Source of the DNA: Arthrobacter sp. P2b | GTDB lineage: Bacteria > Actinomycetota > Actinomycetes > Actinomycetales > Micrococcaceae | Direction: 5' to 3' | Length of the DNA stretch: 64,000 nucleotides | Assembly (NCBI RefSeq): GCF_900168295.1 | Contig: NZ_FVZL01000005.1 | Location: 62,001 to 126,000 of the forward strand | In this document: piece after piece, positions 32,469 through 40,454 of the stretch | How the letters are laid out: each line of letters begins with the position of its first letter | Position numbering within the stretch: the first letter of the stretch is position 1 | The notes under the pieces: model-generated | Databases searched by the model: none | Seen by the model: only the letters and a program-made list of their open reading frames with translations | What the model was told of the DNA's origin: nothing | Translations under genes and position numbers: made by a program

Positions 32469-34022
32469 TTAGGCTTCCGCTAGCCGGCCGGCGTCGAGCG
32501 CAATGGTGCGGTGCGCCGCCGATCGTGCGTAACCCAGGTCATGGGTGACCAGCACGACGGCGGCGCCCTCCGCCGCCGCGGACCGGACCGCCGCGTCCAG
32601 GACGGCAAGCCCATCGCCGTCGAGGGCGACGGTCGGCTCATCCAGCGCGAGGACGGCGGGTTTGCGGGCCAGAACTGTCGCCAGGGCCAGCAGCCGCTGA
32701 CGCGACGCGGGCAGCTCCGCGGGCTGTTCGTGGGCTGCCGCTGAGAGACCGACGGCCGCCAGTGCCGCCGAGGCCCTTTCCCCTGCCTCATCCTGCCCAA
32801 ACAACCGGTCCAGACCGAACCGGACCTCCCGCAGGGCGGTGCGTTCGAACAGCTGCTCGCGCGGGTGCTGGAACAGCAGGCCCACCGCGGCTGCCGTGGA
32901 ACCGACCGGTTTTCCGGAAATGTCCTCCCCCTGCACCAGGACGGTTCCGGTGGTGGGCCTCAGCAGGCCGTTGAAGTGCCTCAGAAGCGTTGATTTTCCC
33001 GCCCCATTGGGCCCGGTGACGGCCACGATCTCGCCGGGATGGACCGCAAGGTCGATTCCCTGCAGCACCGTCGATTGGTTGTCAGTGGTACGGGAGCCCT
33101 GACGGCGTTGCCACGTGAAGCCCTGCCTGGCGGGACGGCCGTCCTTCCGGTACCCGAAGGAAACCCCGCGGAGCTCCAGGGCCGGGGCGGAATGTCCGGC
33201 AGAGCGGGGAACCGGCGCGACGCCGCCCGGCGAGGGCCCGTCCTTGATGCGCCGGATACCCGCCAACACCGCCGGTGACCCTGCCTCCAGCGCGGCGGGC
33301 GTTCCGCTTGCCTTGACCGTGCCGTCCGCCAGGACGATCCAGTTGTCGGCTTCCCGGAGCACCCCGTCCACCATCTGGCTAAGGATGACGACGGCGGTGC
33401 CGGCCTTCACGAGGCCCCGCACCAGGTCACCCAGTTCGCGGGCGCCCGCAGCGTCAAGGGAGGCGAAGGGCTCATCCATGATGAGCACCGGCGGGCGGGT
33501 AATGATGGCGCAGCCGATGGCCAGGCGTCGAAGCTGGCCGCCCGAGAGCCGGGCCGGATGGCGCCCCAGCAGGTTGCGAAGTCCCAGCAGGCCCGCCGTC
33601 TGCTCAACGGCTGCCACCATGGCGGTACGGCCCACGGCGGAGTTCTCGAGGCCGAACGCGAGTTCCTCCGCCACGGTGGCCCGGACCGTGGACAGGACGG
33701 CACCAGCATCCTGGGGAACAAAGCCCACCTGCCGGCCCCACTGCGCGGGGTCAATCCGGGGGTCCCCGGCGTCGCCGTTGAACTGAAGCCGGGTGCCGGT
33801 GAGCTCCAGGAACCCGATAAGGTTCCCGCCGGGTCCCGGGGGCAGCCAACCGGCAAGGAGCCTTCCCAAGGTTGTTTTGCCGCTTCCGGAGGTACCCAGG
33901 ACGGCCATCAGGGACCCCGGGGCGACGGCAACATCCAGCCCCTGAAGGACCGGCCCACCCCCGTCGTGGAAGGTGAACTCCCGGATGCCGGCCGCCATAA
34001 CCGGCTCTGCGGAATACGGCAC
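32469..34022 (-). CDS. Fused double ATPase of an ECF transporter
   Basis: One 517-residue protein contains both ECF ATPases. Domain 1 has Walker A GTSGSGKTT at 43-51, signature LSGGQLRRLA and Walker B VLIMDEPFASLD. Domain 2 has Walker A TGPNGAGKST and Walker B VLALDEPTVALD, but its signature (about residues 437-443) reads LPASRQR in place of LSGGQ. Only one of the two composite ATP sites may therefore be fully active. The frame is open to 34697, but that part is antisense-like sequence overlapping ecfT. The GTG at 34022 is chosen because GGAGG stands 6 bases upstream and it lies 3 bases after the ecfT stop; ATG at 34049 is the alternative. Confidence 0.88.
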   Translation of the reverse strand: MPYSAEPVMAAGIREFTFHDGGGPVLQGLDVAVAPGSLMAVLGTSGSGKTTLGRLLAGWLPPGPGGNLIGFLELTGTRLQFNGDAGDPRIDPAQWGRQVGFVPQDAGAVLSTVRATVAEELAFGLENSAVGRTAMVAAVEQTAGLLGLRNLLGRHPARLSGGQLRRLAIGCAIITRPPVLIMDEPFASLDAAGARELGDLVRGLVKAGTAVVILSQMVDGVLREADNWIVLADGTVKASGTPAALEAGSPAVLAGIRRIKDGPSPGGVAPVPRSAGHSAPALELRGVSFGYRKDGRPARQGFTWQRRQGSRTTDNQSTVLQGIDLAVHPGEIVAVTGPNGAGKSTLLRHFNGLLRPTTGTVLVQGEDISGKPVGSTAAAVGLLFQHPREQLFERTALREVRFGLDRLFGQDEAGERASAALAAVGLSAAAHEQPAELPASRQRLLALATVLARKPAVLALDEPTVALDGDGLAVLDAAVRSAAAEGAAVVLVTHDLGYARSAAHRTIALDAGRLAEA

Positions 34023-34024
34023 GC

Positions 34025-34768
34025 CTAGCCTCCGGTCCCGGCTAGCCATAACCGCCAGACAACGGCAGCCGCAGCCGCCGCGAGCAAGAGCATGCGCAGG
34101 AGGCGCTGGATAGCGGAGTCGGGGACCTCCCGGTAGCTGGTGCGCGGCCCTGGACTGCTGAACCCGCGGGCTTCCAGGGCCGCGGCGCGGGTTCCGGCGT
34201 CCTCCACCAGGGAGAGGACCAGCGGGATGGCCTGCAGCCGGAACGCCGCCACTTTGTGCAGCAGACCGCGCCGGATGACCAGCCCACGGGACTCCTGGGC
34301 CTGCCGGATCCGTCCCGCCTGCGCAGTAATGGCGGGCAGCAGGGTCAGGGTGGAAGCCAGCACAAAGCCGAACCTGCCGTGGACGCCGCGCGACGCCAAC
34401 GCGGCCACCAGGTCCGGAACGTTGACGCTGAAGGAAAACACCAGCAGGGCCAGGACGGCGGCTGACAGTTGGGCCGCCCGTTCCCCGGCGAAGGCCAGGC
34501 CTTCGGCGGTTACCCGGGCCGGGCCGAACTGGGCCAGGACCGTCCGGCCCTCGGGAAAGGACAGCCCGTGCACGATCAGCAGGGACAGGCCCAGCGGCAC
34601 CAGCACGGCCGCGGCCGCAGGCACCAGCCGCCGGGCGGTGCCACCGGCAGCGGACAGGCCCAGTGCACCCGCGCCCACGGCGAGGGAAACGGGCCAACTC
34701 GCTGCCGCCGTCGTGATAACCGCCGTGCTGCCGGCAAAGGCCAGGGAAGTCAGCGGGTGGAGGCGCAT
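34025..34768 (-). CDS. ecfT: ECF transporter transmembrane component EcfT
   Basis: EcfT couples the ATPases to the substrate-binding S protein. The 247-residue protein has four to six membrane segments, an FAGERAAQLSAAVLALLVF stretch and two Arg-containing coupling motifs: AAALEARGFSSPG and the related SRGVHGRFGF region. The A-R-G motif is the contact with the ATPase grooves. It lies 30 bases downstream of the S gene and just upstream of the fused ATPase, forming an S-T-AA operon. Confidence 0.9.
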   Translation of the reverse strand: MRLHPLTSLAFAGSTAVITTAAASWPVSLAVGAGALGLSAAGGTARRLVPAAAAVLVPLGLSLLIVHGLSFPEGRTVLAQFGPARVTAEGLAFAGERAAQLSAAVLALLVFSFSVNVPDLVAALASRGVHGRFGFVLASTLTLLPAITAQAGRIRQAQESRGLVIRRGLLHKVAAFRLQAIPLVLSLVEDAGTRAAALEARGFSSPGPRTSYREVPDSAIQRLLRMLLLAAAAAAVVWRLWLAGTGG

Positions 34769-34798
34769 AGGCTGGTGGTTCCTGTTCAGGAGGTCTGT

Positions 34799-35641
34799 TC
34801 AGGAAGTCTGTGTGGAGCCCTGCGCTGCTGCCGGTTCGTTCGTGGTTCCGGCAAGGACACGGTGCCTGCGGACGAACGGGAACTGCAGCCGGGTCCGCCG
34901 CGGCAGCGCATAGACCAGGACGGCCACCACGGTGAAGACGATGGCCTTGTCCATGGGGTCGGAGATGAGCGCCTGCTTGGTGATGGCTGCCAGGAGGGTG
35001 TCGCCCATGGAGCGGAAGGCGCTGACGATCGCACCGGTGGCCACACCGGACGTGCCGCCGAAGACGAAGGCTGCCACCGGGGCGGACACCACACCGCCAA
35101 TGATGCCCGTGGCAAACCCTGCTACGGGGGCGAGATAGAAACGGCGGAACAGGCCGTAGCGCGCGGCCAGGCCGGCGAGGCAGCCGATCAGTGCGGCGCC
35201 GGCGGCGAACGGCAGCACGGTGGGGTTGAAGAAGGACCAGACGATGCTGCTGAGGGCTCCCGTGGCGGCACCCGCTGCGGGTCCTGCCAGCACGGCGATC
35301 AGCACCGTGCCGATCGCGTCAAGGTAGAACGGGACCAGGGTGCTGCCCACGAACTGGCCCAGCACGATGTTCAGGACAAGGGCCACCGGGATCAGCACGA
35401 GGGTGGAGGCAGGAAGCGTGGGCAGGACCGCCACGATGAGCAGGATGGCCCCCACCAGGAAACCTGAAAGGGCGATCAGGGCCGAGGCGCTGCCGGGTCC
35501 GCCGGTGATGTCCGCGGGCTGGTTCAGGACCAGGTAGATGTAGGTCCCGGCAATGGCCAGGGCGCCAAGGATTTCCAGCAGCCGGCGCCTGCGGGCAGCA
35601 GCGGGCGCCGGGGACGGCAACGTCAGGGAGGGCGATGACAT
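34799..35641 (-). CDS. ECF transporter S component, substrate unknown
   Basis: A 280-residue membrane protein with about six hydrophobic segments starting near residue 25 (LLEILGALAIAGTYIYLVL). The core GQFVGSTLVPFYLDAIGTVLIAVLAGP resembles S components of ECF vitamin transporters, and the ATPase and EcfT genes follow directly. The start at 35641 (ATG) is chosen over the upstream Met at 35701 because the leading 20 residues lack conservation signs. No TPP, cobalamin or other riboswitch is visible upstream, so the substrate cannot be inferred from regulation. The C-terminal 35 residues are hydrophilic. Confidence 0.85.
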   Translation of the reverse strand: MSSPSLTLPSPAPAAARRRRLLEILGALAIAGTYIYLVLNQPADITGGPGSASALIALSGFLVGAILLIVAVLPTLPASTLVLIPVALVLNIVLGQFVGSTLVPFYLDAIGTVLIAVLAGPAAGAATGALSSIVWSFFNPTVLPFAAGAALIGCLAGLAARYGLFRRFYLAPVAGFATGIIGGVVSAPVAAFVFGGTSGVATGAIVSAFRSMGDTLLAAITKQALISDPMDKAIVFTVVAVLVYALPRRTRLQFPFVRRHRVLAGTTNEPAAAQGSTQTS

Positions 35642-35817
35642 GGGGTTCCTTCTGGGTGCTGGCATGGGAGCCCGGAGATCCCGGGCGGAACGGAACGCCA
35701 CCTATGTCACCTCGGTGGCAGCCGCCGGATTCTGCAACGACATACTGCAACCGGCGGGCCGCGGACCATTCTACCGGGACGTTGTGCGGCATGGCTGCTG
35801 CCGGGCGGACGGTGCCC

Positions 35818-35823
35818 TAGACT
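35818..35823 (+). promoter_or_regulatory. -10 element of mtr (leaderless)
   Basis: TAGACT, 7 bases before the mtr ATG; no ribosome site is visible. Confidence 0.5.
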
Positions 35824-35830
35824 CCCCCTT

Positions 35831-37255
35831 ATGCCCCACTACGACCTTGCCATTATCGGCTCCGGCTCCGGCAATTCGCTGATCACCCCGTTCTGGGACG
35901 GCAAGCGCGTGGCGTTGATCGACGGCGGGGTGTTCGGCGGCACATGCCTGAACGTGGGCTGCATCCCAACGAAGATGTTCGTGTACCCGTCGGCGCTGGC
36001 GGCAGTGCCCGCCGAGGCCGGCCGCCTGGGCGTTGACCTGACCCTGGACAAGGTGCACTGGAACGGCATCCGGGACAGGATTTTTGGCCGGATAGACCCG
36101 ATATCCGCAGCCGGCCGCCGGTACCGGGCGGACGAGCTGGACCACGTGGACCTGTATGAGGAGTACGCCCGCTTTACGGGACCCCGGGCGCTCCGCGCCG
36201 CCTCCGGTGTGGACATCACGGCGGACCAAGTAGTGGTGGCGGCGGGCTCACGGGCGGTCCTCCCGGACGTGCCGGGAGCCAACCTTCCCCAGGTCCACAC
36301 GTCGGATACCGTCATGCGGCTCGAGGGTGCGCCGGAGAAGGTGGTGGTGGTTGGCGGCGGATACATCGCCGCGGAGTTCGCTGCCGTTTTCCATGGTTTC
36401 GGCTTGGACGTCACCCAGGTGAACCGGTCCGGGCGCCTGCTGCGCGGCAACGACCCCGAAATTTCGCGTCGCTTCGCCGCGGCCGCCGCAAGCCGCTGGA
36501 AGCTGGAGCTTGGCTACCACCTGCAGTCCGTGGAGGCCAGCGGCGACGGCCGGGCCACCGCAGTGTTCCTGGACGACGCCGGCCGCAGCCTGAGCGTGGC
36601 GGCGGACCTTGTCCTGATGGCGACCGGCCGGGTGCCCAACACAGACCGGCTGGACGTGGAGGCCGCAGGCTTCGACCTGGACGACGACGGCACGCTGGCC
36701 GTCGATGAAAACCTCCGGATTCTTTCGGGCGGGCAGCCGCTGGCGGGCGTGTACGCGCTGGGCGACGTCGCGAATTCCTACCAGCTCAAGCATGTGGCCA
36801 ACCGGGAAGCCCGGGTGGTGGCCCACAACCTGGAGCACCCGGGCCGGCTCCGGCCCATGGACTACACAGCGGTGCCGGCTGCTGTTTTCTCCAATCCCCA
36901 GGTAGCCTCGGTCGGCCTGACAGAGGATGAGGCCCGGGCGCAGGCTGCACCGGGGACGGAGATTGTCACTGCAATCCAGGAGTACGGGTCCACGGCGTAC
37001 GGCTGGGCCATGGAGGATGAGGAAGGTGTGGTCAAGCTCATCGCGGAGCGCGGTACGGGCCGCCTCCTTGGAGCGCACATCCTGGGCCACGAAGCGTCGA
37101 TGCTCATCCAGCCGCTGGTCCAGGCGATGGCCACGTCAGTGCCGGTGCACGAGCTGGCGCGTGGTCCTTTCTGGATCCACCCTGCGCTGATGGAAGTGGT
37201 GGAGAACGCCCTGCTGGCGCTGGATGTGGACCTGCCGGAGGATGCCCCGCTGTAG
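35831..37255 (+). CDS. mtr: Mycothione reductase
   Basis: Mtr reduces mycothiol disulfide with NADPH and keeps the actinobacterial thiol mycothiol reduced. The 474-residue flavoprotein begins with the FAD loop LAIIGSGSGNS, followed by the redox disulfide C39-x4-C44 in GGTCLNVGCIPTKM. The NADPH-binding loop is VVVGGGYIAAEFAAVF, a second FAD motif is VYALGDVANSYQL, and the C-terminal His-Glu pair sits in GPFWIHPALMEVVENALL. It differs from lipoamide dehydrogenase in the S-G-N-S FAD loop, which is usual for mycothione reductases. Its presence supports the actinobacterial assignment. Confidence 0.95.
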   Translation: MPHYDLAIIGSGSGNSLITPFWDGKRVALIDGGVFGGTCLNVGCIPTKMFVYPSALAAVPAEAGRLGVDLTLDKVHWNGIRDRIFGRIDPISAAGRRYRADELDHVDLYEEYARFTGPRALRAASGVDITADQVVVAAGSRAVLPDVPGANLPQVHTSDTVMRLEGAPEKVVVVGGGYIAAEFAAVFHGFGLDVTQVNRSGRLLRGNDPEISRRFAAAAASRWKLELGYHLQSVEASGDGRATAVFLDDAGRSLSVAADLVLMATGRVPNTDRLDVEAAGFDLDDDGTLAVDENLRILSGGQPLAGVYALGDVANSYQLKHVANREARVVAHNLEHPGRLRPMDYTAVPAAVFSNPQVASVGLTEDEARAQAAPGTEIVTAIQEYGSTAYGWAMEDEEGVVKLIAERGTGRLLGAHILGHEASMLIQPLVQAMATSVPVHELARGPFWIHPALMEVVENALLALDVDLPEDAPL

Positions 37256-37260
37256 GGTCC

Positions 37261-38286
37261 TCAACCCACCCGGGCCGCGAGGTCCCCCACCGCGGACACC
37301 AGTTCGCTGAAGGCCTGCGCCGGGTTGTTGCCGGACACCACCCTGGCGTTGGGCGGGACGCCCCACAGCCCGCGGAAATCCGCCACGGTGGTTCCCACCA
37401 GCAGTGGGGACGCCGTTTCGACGTCCACCGTTGCCGGCCGGGCGCTGTATTCCAGGGTGCCGGCCGCCACCCCGGCGGCGAAGAAGTCGTGGACGTGGGC
37501 CAGGTAGCCCTGGTCGTACAGCCGGTGGAACTCGAAATAGAAGCGCAGGGCATCGGACAGGTGCCTGACCAGCACATTGTCCGAGGTACTGCGCTGCCCC
37601 TCAGGCTGATTCGGGAGCACGAGCTCGGGGACCACGGCCCCCGCCGCTTCCGCCAGTTGCCGAACGTGCTCCGGGTGCATCTCCATCCGCTCCGTCGTGT
37701 CCAGCGAACAAACGATGGGCAGCTTGTCGAAGGGCCGGCCCCGGTAGGCGGCGTACACCTCCTTGGCCGCATGGGGGTCAACGTGGGTGTTCCATTCCGC
37801 GGTGGGAGTGGTGTTGCCCTGGTAATAGAAGCAGCCGCCCATGATCACGACGTTGGCCAGCAGGTCAGGCAGTGCCGGCTCCTTGCGGAGTGCCAGGGCG
37901 AAGTTGGTCAGCGGCGCCGTGATCAAGGCCGTGAGCTCCCCCGGCCGGGACCGGGCATGTTCGATCCAGAGGTCCACCGCGTCCCGCTCCGACACCTGAC
38001 CTGACGGTTCCGGCAGGACGGCGTGGCCTATCCCCTGGGGCCCGTGCGTTTCAGGTGTTGTCAGCAGCGGTATGGACAGCGGACGGCGGGCGCCGATGGC
38101 CACCTCCACGCCGGGCCGGCCGCACAGTTCCAGCAGGGCCAGGGTGTTGCGGGCCACCTGGTCGGCATCGACGTTTCCCGGTGTTGCCGTGACCGACACG
38201 AACTCCGTGTCCGGAAGTGCGGCGAGGTAGGCCAGCGCCAGGGCGTCGTCGATGCCGGTGTCGACGTCGAGGAGGTAGGCGGTCAC
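37261..38286 (-). CDS. Nucleoside hydrolase (inosine-uridine type)
   Basis: A 341-residue N-ribohydrolase that splits nucleosides into base and ribose. The calcium site DVDTGIDDALAL starts at residue 7; further family blocks are TATPGNVDADQVARNTL, ALITAPLTNFALALR, VVIMGGCFYYQGNTTPTAEWN, and HVHDFFAAGVA with the active-site acid region. Exact base preference is not clear. The start is GTG at 38286. It is separated from the aldo/keto reductase by 6 bases, so they are probably co-transcribed. Confidence 0.92.
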   Translation of the reverse strand: MTAYLLDVDTGIDDALALAYLAALPDTEFVSVTATPGNVDADQVARNTLALLELCGRPGVEVAIGARRPLSIPLLTTPETHGPQGIGHAVLPEPSGQVSERDAVDLWIEHARSRPGELTALITAPLTNFALALRKEPALPDLLANVVIMGGCFYYQGNTTPTAEWNTHVDPHAAKEVYAAYRGRPFDKLPIVCSLDTTERMEMHPEHVRQLAEAAGAVVPELVLPNQPEGQRSTSDNVLVRHLSDALRFYFEFHRLYDQGYLAHVHDFFAAGVAAGTLEYSARPATVDVETASPLLVGTTVADFRGLWGVPPNARVVSGNNPAQAFSELVSAVGDLAARVG

Positions 38287-38292
38287 GGCGGC

Positions 38293-39270
38293 CTAGAAGA
38301 GCGCGATCTTGGGCGCCGCGGGGAAGATGCTGTCCAGCTCGGCGAGGTCCGCATCCGACGGCACCCAGTCTGCCGCTGCGGCGTTTTGCCGGACCTGCTC
38401 AGGCCTGGTGGCACCGGCAATAACGCTGGCCACGGACTTTTGGGCCGCCAGCCAGGAAAATGCGACCTCGATTTCGGTCAGGCCGCGCTGCTCGGCGAAC
38501 CGGCTGAACGCGCCCAGCTGTTCCCAGTCGGCGTCGTGCACCATGTTCGTGCGGGTATGGCTGAGCCGGGACCCCTCCGGTGCGTGGCCCGGCGCGTACT
38601 TGCCCGTCAGCAGCCCGTTGGCCAGCGGGAAGTACGGCAGGACCCCCAGCCCGAATTCCTCTGCTGCGGGAGTCACCTCGAGTTCCGCGCGCCGGTCCAG
38701 GAGGTTGTAATGGTTTTGGGTGGAGATGAAGCGGGCTCCACCCAGCTGCCGCGCCACGTACTCAGCCTGGGCGATCTGCCACCCGGCCCGGTTGGAGTGG
38801 CCGATGTAGCGGACTTTTCCGCTGCTGACGAGCGCGTCGAGCGCGGCGAGGGTCTCCTCGATGGGCGTCAGCGGGTCCGGCGTATGGAACTGGTACAGGT
38901 CGATCCAGTCCGTGCCCAGCCGGCGCAGCGAGGCTTCCACCGCCTGGAGGATGTAGCGCCGTGATCCGCGGGCACCGAAGTCGATGCCGCTGGCACCCTT
39001 CATGTCCATCCCGAATTTGGTCGCCAGGACCACGTCCGCGCGCCTATTGCCCAGGGCCTTTCCCAGCATGGTTTCGCTCAGCCCGGGTTCGCGGCCGTAC
39101 GTGTCGGCGACGTCGAACAGGGTGATCCCGGCATCGAGGGCCGCGGAGACCACGGCGTTGGTGGCCTCCTGGGATTCGGTGGCGGTGTTGGCGCGGCCAA
39201 GGTTGTTGCAGCCCAGGCCCACCGTGGAGACGGTCAGGCCGGATTTTCCAACGCGGCGGTACGTGGTCAC
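38293..39270 (-). CDS. Aldo/keto reductase
   Basis: A 325-residue (beta/alpha)8 oxidoreductase of the AKR superfamily, using NADPH. The catalytic tetrad is visible: Asp and Tyr in TLFDVADTYGREPG, Lys in VVLATKFGM, His in DLYQFHTPDP. The cofactor region near the end is SVIAGATRPEQVRQN. The physiological substrate is unknown. The GTG at 39270 has AGGAG six bases upstream, overlapping the stop of the gene before it. Confidence 0.93.
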   Translation of the reverse strand: MTTYRRVGKSGLTVSTVGLGCNNLGRANTATESQEATNAVVSAALDAGITLFDVADTYGREPGLSETMLGKALGNRRADVVLATKFGMDMKGASGIDFGARGSRRYILQAVEASLRRLGTDWIDLYQFHTPDPLTPIEETLAALDALVSSGKVRYIGHSNRAGWQIAQAEYVARQLGGARFISTQNHYNLLDRRAELEVTPAAEEFGLGVLPYFPLANGLLTGKYAPGHAPEGSRLSHTRTNMVHDADWEQLGAFSRFAEQRGLTEIEVAFSWLAAQKSVASVIAGATRPEQVRQNAAAADWVPSDADLAELDSIFPAAPKIALF

Positions 39271-39279
39271 GGACGGCTC

Positions 39280-39840
39280 CTAGAGGCTGAAGCCGGTGGC
39301 GGGCTTGGCGGAGTGCTTGAGTTTGAAGTTGGCCGGCTCATTGAAGGGCGCGGCTCCGATGCTGAGCTTGGTGAAGTCCAGGTCCTCGCCGCGGGCGCAG
39401 ATCTTGATGGCGTTGACGGCCTTGTTCACGTCCGGGCAAAGGCAGAAGATGTTCAGCTTGTAGTCGGTGAATTCGGAGCGCTCCACGGTACCGAGCCCCC
39501 GCCATGCGAGGTGGCTGATGAGGGCGTCCTTCGCCTTTTCCTCCAGGTAGCGGTCCCGGTCGGTGCCTTCCCTGGTCTTCAGGGCGAACTGGGCCACCAC
39601 CCAGAACTGTTCCCCCTCCGGGATCTCCGCGTAGCCGTCCTCGGCGCACTGCACGGCGAAGGCGTCCAGGAGGCCCTCGGCGGCATCGGGGTCGGCGACG
39701 TCCGTCTCTTCCGTTGTGCTCTGGTGTCCCACGACGCCGAAGTTCATCACGAACTGGGCGTAGTCCTCGTCGAACCAGGCCTCCCTGAAGTGGAGGGTTC
39801 CCTCGTCGTCGCGCTTGTAGACCCTGACTATTCCGCTCAT
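39280..39840 (-). CDS. Uncharacterised protein, possible WGR-like N-terminus
   Basis: A 186-residue protein I cannot place in a named family. Its N-terminal 45 residues (VRVYKRDDEG, then HFREAWFDEDYAQFVMNFG and VVGHQSTTEE) follow the pattern of a WGR domain, where a W/F-rich strand pair ends in an F-G-x-x-G turn; this is tentative. The rest has EEKAKDALISHLAWRGLG and FCLCPDVNKAVNAIKICARG. The ATG at 39840 overlaps the DUF402 stop as ATGA, so it is coupled to that gene and probably to dxs. Confidence 0.65.
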   Translation of the reverse strand: MSGIVRVYKRDDEGTLHFREAWFDEDYAQFVMNFGVVGHQSTTEETDVADPDAAEGLLDAFAVQCAEDGYAEIPEGEQFWVVAQFALKTREGTDRDRYLEEKAKDALISHLAWRGLGTVERSEFTDYKLNIFCLCPDVNKAVNAIKICARGEDLDFTKLSIGAAPFNEPANFKLKHSAKPATGFSL

Positions 39841-40454
39841 CCACGTCCCTTTGTGAACCATTCGACGTCGGTACCGTCGAAAGGTGCCTGCTGTGCCTTG
39901 ACGGCCTGGTAAAGCTTTTCTGCGGAGGCCTGGAGGGACTCTGCCAGCGCTGTGGGGTAGTCCATCGCCACCCGGTGTTCAGCGAATTCGTCCTCGTCGT
40001 CAATAAAGACACCGCGGGTGGCCGTCCGGACCACGTCCAGGTCCATGTCGATGACGTGGAACTCTGTGACTTTCGGGCGGATGGTGTTCCACTCGTGCGC
40101 GACGGCCAGGTCGATGTAGATCCGCACCCCGCCGGGGTGGGCGTCATCGTAGAAGGTGGCAACCCAGTCGCCGTCGCGGGGTACCAGGAGCACGGCGTCG
40201 GACTTGGTGTAAAAGGCGGCACCGGGCCGGGAACAGAATTCGTTGGTGCCCTGGAAAATCCACCAGCCGTGCCGGTCCTCGCCCAGGTAGCGGCCCGGCA
40301 CCACCCAGTGGGCTTTGCCGTTCCACTTGCGGTTGCGCGCCACCACCAGTTGTCCGGGCTCCAGGCCTTCCGGAACACGGGTCCCCGCGGGGTGGTCCTC
40401 CGCGGCCGGCTCCCGCAGGACCCCCGGATACTTCAGCTCGACTTCCCCCCTCAC
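39837..40454 (-). CDS. DUF402 domain-containing protein
   Basis: A 205-residue protein with the DUF402 beta-barrel seen in nucleoside-tri/diphosphatases and RNase-E-associated proteins. Blocks include [44 protein letters not shown] and [26 protein letters not shown], with the acidic cluster that could bind metal. The Asp-rich end of the barrel is the presumed active site. The GTG at 40454 overlaps the dxs stop as GTGA, and its own stop overlaps the next gene. Confidence 0.85.
   Translation of the reverse strand: MRGEVELKYPGVLREPAAEDHPAGTRVPEGLEPGQLVVARNRKWNGKAHWVVPGRYLGEDRHGWWIFQGTNEFCSRPGAAFYTKSDAVLLVPRDGDWVATFYDDAHPGGVRIYIDLAVAHEWNTIRPKVTEFHVIDMDLDVVRTATRGVFIDDEDEFAEHRVAMDYPTALAESLQASAEKLYQAVKAQQAPFDGTDVEWFTKGRG

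Noticed and set aside
34023..34697. N-terminal extension of the fused ATPase
   Set aside because: This part overlaps ecfT in another frame and reads as Arg/Gly/Pro-rich noise; the ATPase domain begins after the GTG at 34022.
35642..35830. Vitamin riboswitch upstream of the ECF S component
   Set aside because: No TPP, cobalamin, FMN or preQ1 consensus blocks were found on the minus strand.
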